Below, piece by piece: positions 19,042 through 24,398 of a stretch of DNA of 24,398 bases. The stretch lies in the IMG/VR virus record IMGVR_UViG_3300028925_011554, positions 1 to 24,398 of that record; one strand, given 5' to 3'. The stretch comes from a virus. Position 1 is the stretch's first letter. Each line of letters opens with the position of its first letter. A model generated the notes under the pieces. It was not told the DNA's origin. It worked only from the letters and a program-made list of their open reading frames with translations, and ran no database searches. The translations under genes and the position numbers were made by a program.

Positions 19042-19929
19042 TTACGTGTTGTCCTTGCGCGGACGAGCTTCGCGGATCTCGAATTCCGGCTCCCTCGCTG
19101 CATCCATGTGTATCCGGAGTCCGGATTTTGCAGCGGCGAGATGCTTCGTATGGTCGTGGACCTGCGCTACCAGTTCCGCGCACAACTCGCCACCGGGCTC
19201 CTTCGTGATGATGACCTCAACGTCCTCGGTGTTGCCCCGGTTGCCGAAGGTCGTCAGCGTGTACTCCTCGACGCTGCCGTCTTTCAGCTTCCGGGTTTCG
19301 ACGTTGTGGGTCTTCTCGTAGTCCGGAGTCATCATCCGCATCCGACCGTCCTCGGCCCTGCCGACGACCATCCTCATCTCACTCCCGATAGCCCGCGCAA
19401 GCTGCGGCTCGGAGAGGATTTCTTGGACCGCCTTCCACGAGAGGCCGTCTTTGCCCTTGATGGCCGCTCGGACGTAGACATCCCGTGCCAAGGCCGGATC
19501 CATTTTGATGCATTCGATGGTGTTCTCAAGGACAGTCTTTCTCTGGCGAATGCCCTTCGTACAATTCTTTTTCGCACTCAACTCATCCATGGGAGGCTTC
19601 GGACCATCTCCGGAAGCGTGGGCTTTTGTCATCGCCCTGTGCAGCGCCAGAGTGGCCTTTTCTGCGCCGTCCTTAGCTGCCTCAAAGTCCGACTGAATGT
19701 CCAGCCGCATCAGAGATGAATCCGCGAGTCGGTCTTCCGGCGCGTTTGTCCACGCCTGAGCCAAGCTGATGAAGTGTTCGGCGGTCTTGTTGTCCACCGC
19801 GTTCTTCTCCGCCGTGACCATAGTTGCCGCCGCCACATTCGTTACAAGGTCCGAAAGCCTAGACTTCCGCCTTTTGTTGTAGACGGCAAGACTCAGGATC
19901 GGACTTTTACTGCGTGTAGCTCCAGCCAT
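19042..19929 (-). CDS. Hypothetical protein (295 aa)
   Basis: A 295-residue protein. ATG 19929 with GGAG eight bases upstream is preferred; the in-frame ATG further up at 20055 gives a Gly/Leu-rich lead with no site. It begins MAGATRSKSPILSLAVYNKR with a basic patch, has a helical middle section, and a β-like part from MRMVVGRAEDGRMRMMTP to GEL. The end is basic (PRKDNT). I recognise no family. The start side faces the long non-coding region upstream of terL. G+C content is higher than in the flanking genes. Confidence 0.65.
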   Translation of the reverse strand: MAGATRSKSPILSLAVYNKRRKSRLSDLVTNVAAATMVTAEKNAVDNKTAEHFISLAQAWTNAPEDRLADSSLMRLDIQSDFEAAKDGAEKATLALHRAMTKAHASGDGPKPPMDELSAKKNCTKGIRQRKTVLENTIECIKMDPALARDVYVRAAIKGKDGLSWKAVQEILSEPQLARAIGSEMRMVVGRAEDGRMRMMTPDYEKTHNVETRKLKDGSVEEYTLTTFGNRGNTEDVEVIITKEPGGELCAELVAQVHDHTKHLAAAKSGLRIHMDAAREPEFEIREARPRKDNT

Positions 19930-20069
19930 GTTCGTACTCCAGGTAAGGCCCGTCAAAGCGAGCCGTGTCTCTTCTCGCGTCTCAAGAAGATGTGTCCGCT
20001 TCTTCCCGCCGAAGAGCCGCAAACCTATGTGGCCAAAGATAAGAATCGTCACCAAGAATTCGACTTAAT

Positions 20070-20095
20070 GTAGGCCGACGCTTCATCAGGCCTAC
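20070..20095. other. 7-bp stem hairpin
   Basis: GTAGGCC (20070-20076) and GGCCTAC (20089-20095) are separated by 12 nt. No T-run follows on either strand. Confidence 0.5.
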
Positions 20096-20140
20096 GTTCA
20101 TTCGGATTTGACTGACTATTCGTTCGACGTCACATAGTTT

Positions 20141-20167
20141 CCAGATCACGCCGTTCGATCTGGTTTT
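20141..20167 (+). terminator. Weak terminator-like hairpin
   Basis: CCAGATC (20141-20147) and GATCTGG (20157-20163) form a 7-bp stem with a 9-nt loop, followed by TTTT. No gene ends just before it on this strand, so it may insulate terL from upstream transcription. Confidence 0.4.
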
Positions 20168-20604
20168 AGCGGCGACATCGGCGGGGACATCTTAGGGACA
20201 TCTGATTGAGAGAGAGAGAGGACATTTCTAGAAGCACTGGAAGTAAACATGAGGTTAACTAGACAGCTCCATCGTCTAGGTGACCGGCCCACCGTTTACG
20301 TCCAGGGACCTAGAAATGGAGCGGATTCGTGGGCCGCCTGCGGCACACTCATCCGCAGAAGGAGCCCCTTACGCGTACACCGGATCTCAGTTTGGAGATT
20401 CGGATGTACCGTTGGTAGCGACGCAAAGCGGAAGAACCGGGGTTCCTACGACGGGTACGGTAAGCGGAAGGCCAGTGGGGGGGGAGGGGGTCAGCGTGGC
20501 TTCGCGGCTGTTTTATCTATAAACAGTGTTTTGCTCGAAATGTCGCCCATTTCTGAACTCTACCACTTCTTCCCACGCTTTGTTCGCATCCACCCGGCTG
20601 GCAG

Positions 20605-20719
20605 TCTAGCATCTAGCTTGAATATCTAGCTTGAGTATCTAGCTAGGTTATTGTTTTAGGTTAATAGGCTAGATTACCTAGTCTATATTACCTAGTCTAT
20701 ATTATCTATATAGATAATA
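20605..20719. repeat. Tandem CTAG-bearing iterons and 20-bp palindrome
   Basis: Three 13-bp units start at 20612, 20625 and 20638 (TCTAGCTTGAATA, TCTAGCTTGAGTA, TCTAGCTAGGTTA). Two exact 14-bp units (ATTACCTAGTCTAT) lie at 20673-20686 and 20687-20700. The block ends in the perfect palindrome TATTATCTATATAGATAATA (20700-20719), 11 bp before the terL ATG. Eight CTAG tetramers fall within about 95 bp. Operator or packaging-site use is inferred. Confidence 0.75.
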
Positions 20720-20730
20720 AGGGGTGAGGA

Positions 20731-22224
20731 ATGGCCGTAGACGTAGCCACGATCACGCAACAATTGAATTCTCTTCCGCCGGATAAGCAGAAAGAGATTC
20801 TGGTCCTCCTAAACGAACTGTCCGATTCTAGGGGCAGAATCGAAGCCCAGAGCAAGTTCCTACCGTTTATTAGGAAGATGTGGCCTGCTTTCATTGAGGG
20901 CAGTCACCACAAAATCATGGCTGACGCTTTCAATCGTATCGCGGATGGCAGTCTGAAGAGGTTGATTATTAACATGCCTCCTCGCCATACGAAGTCAGAG
21001 TTTGCGTCCAACTTCTTTCCTGCCTGGTATCTCGGAAAGTATCCCGACAGAAAAATTATCCAGACGGCCCATACCGCAGAGTTGGCAGTTGGGTTTGGAC
21101 GTAAGGTTCGTAACCTTGTGGGATCAAGCGGTTACCAGAAAATCTTCCCTGACGTATCGCTGAGTGCAGATTCCAAGGCTGCGGGTCGTTGGTCAACAAA
21201 CAAGAACGGAGACTATTTTGCTATTGGTGTAGGCGGTGCTGTTACGGGTAAGGGTGCCGATATTCTCATCGTGGATGATCCGCATTCTGAGCAGGAAGCT
21301 GCCCTGAACGATCCATCTGTCTACGACAGAACGTATGAATGGTATACTTCCGGTCCTCGGCAGCGGCTACAGCCTGGAGGTGCGATCTGCCTAGTGATGA
21401 CTCGTTGGTCGAAAAAGGATTTGACTGGCAGTATTGTTAAGGCGTCGATAGAACGAGGTGGCGCAGATGAGTGGGAGGTCATAGAATTTCCTGCAATTCT
21501 TCCCAGCGGCAAATCGCTTTGGCCTGGCTTCTGGCCGATAGAACAACTTGAATCGCTGAAGGCGGAACTACCCCTATCCAAATGGACTGCCCAGTATCAG
21601 CAGGATCCGACCTCCGAAGAGGGCGCGATCATCAAGCGCGAATGGTGGAATGATTGGACAGAGAAGGAACCACCGAATTGCGAGTTTGTGATTCAATCAT
21701 GGGATACCGCGTTTCTTGCAAAGGAAACCGCCGACTACAGTGCGTGTACGACCTGGGGCGTTTTCAAGAACAAGAAAGATGAATCGAATATAATTTTGTT
21801 GGACGCAGTACAAGAGCGTCTAGAATTTCCTGATCTGAAAGCCCGCGCTTATGAAATCTGGAAGGAATACAAGCCAGATGCATTTATTGTGGAAGCAAAG
21901 GCTGCGGGCAGCCCGCTAATATTTGAACTCAGAAGAATGGGGATTCCCGTAAGTGAATACACCCCGAGTCGTGGCAAAGATAAAATTGCTAGGGTAAATG
22001 CAGTTTCTGATATATTTTCTTCAGGGCTGGTGTGGGCACCTAAGAAAAGATGGGCCGAAGCGGTCATCGAAGAATTCGCAGCGTTTCCCAATGGGGATTA
22101 CGACGATCTCGTAGACTCATCCACACAGGCACTGTTGCGATTTCGGCAGGGTGGTTTTATTTCGATTGAGAGCGATGAGCCCATGGATGAGTTCTTTCCA
22201 GGCCGCAAGGCAGATTATTATTAA
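20731..22224 (+). CDS. terL: Terminase large subunit
   Basis: A 497-residue packaging motor. The N-terminal ATPase has MPPRHTKSE (Walker A PPRHTKS at 83-89), a Thr in place of the usual Gly being common in this family. Walker B is ILIVDDPHS, with D182-D183. The coupling region VMTRWSKKD follows. The C-terminal RNase H-like nuclease has QSWDTAF (D325), IVEAKAAGS (E near 388) and YDDLVDSS (D near 458). It cuts concatemers and pumps DNA through the portal, encoded just downstream. The start follows AGGGGTGAGGA; a repeat block and a palindrome lie directly upstream and probably set its expression. Confidence 0.95.
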   Translation: MAVDVATITQQLNSLPPDKQKEILVLLNELSDSRGRIEAQSKFLPFIRKMWPAFIEGSHHKIMADAFNRIADGSLKRLIINMPPRHTKSEFASNFFPAWYLGKYPDRKIIQTAHTAELAVGFGRKVRNLVGSSGYQKIFPDVSLSADSKAAGRWSTNKNGDYFAIGVGGAVTGKGADILIVDDPHSEQEAALNDPSVYDRTYEWYTSGPRQRLQPGGAICLVMTRWSKKDLTGSIVKASIERGGADEWEVIEFPAILPSGKSLWPGFWPIEQLESLKAELPLSKWTAQYQQDPTSEEGAIIKREWWNDWTEKEPPNCEFVIQSWDTAFLAKETADYSACTTWGVFKNKKDESNIILLDAVQERLEFPDLKARAYEIWKEYKPDAFIVEAKAAGSPLIFELRRMGIPVSEYTPSRGKDKIARVNAVSDIFSSGLVWAPKKRWAEAVIEEFAAFPNGDYDDLVDSSTQALLRFRQGGFISIESDEPMDEFFPGRKADYY

Positions 22225-22244
22225 CCCATGGTTAGTGAGCTAGT

Positions 22245-22529
22245 ATGGCTAAAGACTCTATATTGAAACGAATTGGCGTATCCGGTTACAATAAACCAAA
22301 GCGAACGCCGAATCATCCCAAGAAATCCCATGTAGTTGTTGCCAAAGAGGGATCTACGGTAAAGACGATACGTTTCGGAGAGCAAGGTGCGAGTACTGCT
22401 GGCAAGCCAAAAGCCGGTGAGTCTGATCGCATGAAAAATAAACGTAAAAGCTTTAAGGCCCGTCACGGCAAGAACATAAAGAAAGGCAAAATGTCCGCAG
22501 CATATTGGGCGGACAAGGAGAAGTGGTGA
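22245..22529 (+). CDS. Small basic phage protein (DUF5872-like)
   Basis: A 94-residue, Lys-rich protein. GVSGYNKPKRTPNHPKKSHV, VVVAKEG, TIRFGEQG and RRK/NKRKSFKARHGKNI, then KMSAAYWADKEKW, form a conserved pattern (DUF5872-type, from memory) found next to terminase or portal genes in environmental phages. It has no membrane segment. Charge suggests nucleic-acid binding. A weak ribosome site precedes the ATG, 20 bp after terL. Function is unknown, but context points to virion assembly or packaging. Confidence 0.8.
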   Translation: MAKDSILKRIGVSGYNKPKRTPNHPKKSHVVVAKEGSTVKTIRFGEQGASTAGKPKAGESDRMKNKRKSFKARHGKNIKKGKMSAAYWADKEKW

Positions 22530-22533
22530 TAAT

Positions 22534-22713
22534 ATGAAGGGCGTTAAGCATTATAAAAAAGATGGATCAACGCATACTGGTAAGAATCACAAGATGAAAG
22601 ACGGCACATTGCATAGTGGCGTTAAGCATACTGCATCCAGTGTGAAACTATTCCATTTTAGTGAATTGAATAAAAAGGCTAAAGCAAAAGCCAAAACATC
22701 TCGGGGCAAATAA
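22534..22713 (+). CDS. Small basic protein (59 aa) before portal
   Basis: A short gene. The protein begins MKGVKHYKKDGSTHTGK and continues with NHKMKDGTLHSGVKHT, a near-repeat of the same 'G.KHYK/H.G' unit, then LFHFSELNKKAKAKAKTSRGK. Its stop TAA is directly followed by the portal ATG. The start is 4 bp after the preceding stop, and GAG/AAG purines lie upstream. Similar KGVKHYKKDG-type small proteins stand before portal genes in related phages. The role is unknown; DNA or head-assembly contact is a guess. Confidence 0.75.
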   Translation: MKGVKHYKKDGSTHTGKNHKMKDGTLHSGVKHTASSVKLFHFSELNKKAKAKAKTSRGK

Positions 22714-24398
22714 ATGCCAATAGATAAACCAATGGATCCTCTTTTTACTCAAGATGATTTTGAGATGGGACCAGGAGGATTCACGGTAGCTGAAGAGGAT
22801 ATGCCTTCGGGTGATCCAATCAATCATCCCTCCGTCACTGAGACGGAAGACGGGGGCATGACGATTGATTTCGATCCAGAAGGATTTTCCCCAAGTGAAG
22901 AGGATGTGCCGTTCGAGTCAAACCTTGCGGAACACATTGAAGATGGGGAATTAGATTCTGTCGCATTGGATCTCATTTCTAAATTTAATTCCGACAAGGG
23001 CAGTAGGAGTAACTGGGAACAAACGTATGAAGAGGGGTTGGATTATCTGGGATTAGAAATCGAAGATCGCACGACACCGTGGGCTGGAGCGTGTGGAGTT
23101 TTCCACCCCATGCTGTCGGAAGCCGTAGTTCGATTCCAGAGCCAGACCATCCAGGAGATCATGCCTGCACAGGGTCCGGTTAAAACTAAGATTTGGGGCA
23201 AGTTTAGTCCCGAAAGGGACAAGCAGGCGAAGAGGGTTCAGCAGTATCTGAACTATCAGCTTCTGGAAGTGATGACAGAATATCGCTCCGAGACTGAGAA
23301 GCTACTGTTCAGCCTTCCGCTCGCGGGTTCAGCGTTCCGTAAGATTTACTTTGATCCGTCGCTTGGCAGGCCCACTTCAATGTTTGTGCCTGCTCAAGAT
23401 TTTGTGGTTGCTTTTAATGAGGCGGATCTAGCACAGGCGGAACGTTATACCCATGTGATGAATCGCAGTACGAATCAGATAAAAAAGCTTCAAGTCAGTA
23501 AATTTTATCGTGATGTCGAACTCACTTCGTCTAACATCGAAAGCAATCCTATTACAGATAAGTACATAGAGATTGGGGGCGTGAAGCCGTCGTGGGAAAA
23601 GGATGAGCGGCATCAGCTTTTGGAGATGCACGTTGATCTAGACTTACCTGGATTTGAAGACCCCGATGGAATTGCGCTTCCTTATGTAGTTACAATCGAC
23701 AAAGGAAGCGATAAGATTCTGTCGATCTATAGGAATTGGTCCGAAGACGACTCCCACAGAATAAAGAAGCAGCACTTCGTGCATTATGGGTATGTGCCTG
23801 GGATTGGATTCTACAATCTCGGTTTGATCCATATGATCGGAGGACTTGCAAAGTCAGCAACTAGTTTGCTGCGCCAGCTTGTTGATGCGGGAACTCTGTC
23901 CAATCTGCCCGGAGGACTGAAGACTCGTGGCCTTAGGATCAAAGGCGATGACACACCTATCATGCCCGGAGAGTTTAGGGATGTCGATGTGCCCGGTGGT
24001 GTGATCAGGGACAACATCACCTTCCTTCCCTACAAAGAACCTTCTGGAGTTCTTTTTCAGTTGTTGGGAAACATCGTGGAGGAAGGACGACGATTCGCTT
24101 CGATGGCTGATATTAAAGTATCAGACATGAATTCAGAGGCTCCAGTAGGAACTACCCTGGCAATCATGGAGCGGGCAATGAAGGTGCAGTCCGCGATCCA
24201 GGCGCGTATCCATGCGAGTCTCAAGCAGGAATATAAAATTCTGGCCGCGATTGTTCGCGACTATACAGATCCTGCATATCCATATGAGACGGATGAGGGA
24301 GAGGATATCAAGGCAGAAGATTTTGATGATCGTATTGATGTCGTCCCTGTATCAGATCCCAATGCGTCCAGCATGGCACAACGAATCATGCAGTATCA
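22714..24398 (+). CDS. Portal protein (3' end beyond window)
   Basis: 561 codons are visible with no stop. After an acidic Gly/Asp-rich lead of about 80 residues, it has SDKGSRSNWEQTYEEGLDYL, then TTPWAGACGVFHPMLSEAVV, AQGPVKTKIWG, LLFSLPLAGSAFRKIYFDPS and VPAQDFVVAFN. These follow the layout of portals in marine podo- and myo-type phages (a D..R..WE...GL..L start, then FEG..G..HP.L.E). Later HFVHYGYVPGIGFYNLGLIH and a VGTTLAIMERAMKV helix match the clip and stem of the ring. It forms the dodecameric DNA gate of the head and docks with terL. Truncation at the window end is certain. Confidence 0.9.
   Translation, partial: MPIDKPMDPLFTQDDFEMGPGGFTVAEEDMPSGDPINHPSVTETEDGGMTIDFDPEGFSPSEEDVPFESNLAEHIEDGELDSVALDLISKFNSDKGSRSNWEQTYEEGLDYLGLEIEDRTTPWAGACGVFHPMLSEAVVRFQSQTIQEIMPAQGPVKTKIWGKFSPERDKQAKRVQQYLNYQLLEVMTEYRSETEKLLFSLPLAGSAFRKIYFDPSLGRPTSMFVPAQDFVVAFNEADLAQAERYTHVMNRSTNQIKKLQVSKFYRDVELTSSNIESNPITDKYIEIGGVKPSWEKDERHQLLEMHVDLDLPGFEDPDGIALPYVVTIDKGSDKILSIYRNWSEDDSHRIKKQHFVHYGYVPGIGFYNLGLIHMIGGLAKSATSLLRQLVDAGTLSNLPGGLKTRGLRIKGDDTPIMPGEFRDVDVPGGVIRDNITFLPYKEPSGVLFQLLGNIVEEGRRFASMADIKVSDMNSEAPVGTTLAIMERAMKVQSAIQARIHASLKQEYKILAAIVRDYTDPAYPYETDEGEDIKAEDFDDRIDVVPVSDPNASSMAQRIMQY

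Larger units (their letters stand above)
19930..20730. other. 801-bp non-coding region ahead of terL
   Basis: No convincing gene is seen. It contains a hairpin (20070-20095), a second hairpin followed by TTTT (20141-20167), a (GA)n run near 20209-20220, a G-run near 20477-20490, and tandem CTAG-bearing repeats with a perfect palindrome just before terL. Two short open frames in 20249-20629 look accidental. A packaging site, origin or control region is likely. Confidence 0.65.

Noticed and set aside
19039-19719. Plus-strand open frame of 226 codons opposite the 295-residue gene
   Set aside because: It is antisense to a gene with a good ribosome site and operon position, and lacks its own start signal.
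20280-20522. Open frame of 80 codons starting at GTG, same region
   Set aside because: Overlaps the previous frame, has no ribosome site, and its composition looks like a by-product of local G+C.
20249-20629. Open frame of 126 codons in the region before terL
   Set aside because: Arginine- and glycine-rich with a run of Gly from a G-tract, no family resemblance, a weak start, and a competing overlapping frame of similar quality.
1-24398. CRISPR array, tRNA, rRNA or insertion sequence
   Set aside because: No regular repeat-spacer pattern, cloverleaf, rRNA segment or transposase was seen on either strand by eye; a covariance-model scan was not possible.

Overview
The window is part of a tailed double-stranded DNA phage genome (Caudoviricetes), or a prophage-like contig of one. 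It carries a large terminase, a portal protein, a small terminase, an M15-type endolysin end, a T7-like primase/helicase and a full phage recombination set. Genes are tightly packed with ATGA, GTGA and TGATG overlaps, and base composition is mixed at roughly half G+C. No integrase, lysogeny repressor, tRNA or rRNA was recognised. The portal and the small basic proteins beside it resemble those of marine and freshwater environmental phages. The host cannot be named from this sequence.

Layout. Bases 1-3322 (+) hold the end of a late block: the C-terminus of an M15 peptidase, two proteins that share an N-terminal tag (the first looks like a polyvalent ADP-ribosyltransferase-type protein), a Cys/His HNH-like nuclease and a coiled-coil membrane protein. 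Bases 3327-7640 (-) are a leftward early operon: two related small proteins, a PD-(D/E)XK exonuclease, a Sak3-like annealing protein, an SSB-like protein, a ribbon-helix-helix protein, a Zn/winged-helix-like protein, a protein with two tandem small-terminase-type domains, and a 58-residue zinc ribbon. Bases 7688-9912 (+) carry a RusA-like resolvase and the primase/helicase, followed by a strong terminator. Bases 10186-17567 (-) are a second long leftward operon of mostly small unknown proteins, with a MoxR-type AAA ATPase, a DUF3150-like protein and an HExxH/VWA protein at its core. Bases 17568-17843 are a divergent control region. The small terminase follows (+), then an unusual non-coding stretch (18282-18728), two minus-strand genes, a second non-coding stretch (19930-20730) with iteron-like repeats, and finally terL, two small basic proteins and the portal, which runs off the end.

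The most striking signal is not a gene. A 15-bp palindrome, GGGGAA-N3-TTCCCC, occurs as nine perfect copies and one copy with a single mismatch. Nine of the ten lie in 15.0-18.4 kb, mostly in intergenic gaps just ahead of ribosome-binding sites, and one lies inside the primase gene. It looks like the operator (or RNA hairpin) of a phage-wide regulon. Close to it are two hairpins with an identical 16-nt loop and changed but still complementary stems, a 41-bp repeat pair with a compensated stem, a G-quadruplex-type tract, and a 20-bp perfect palindrome ahead of terL. The MoxR/DUF3150/VWA cassette is the most interesting protein system.
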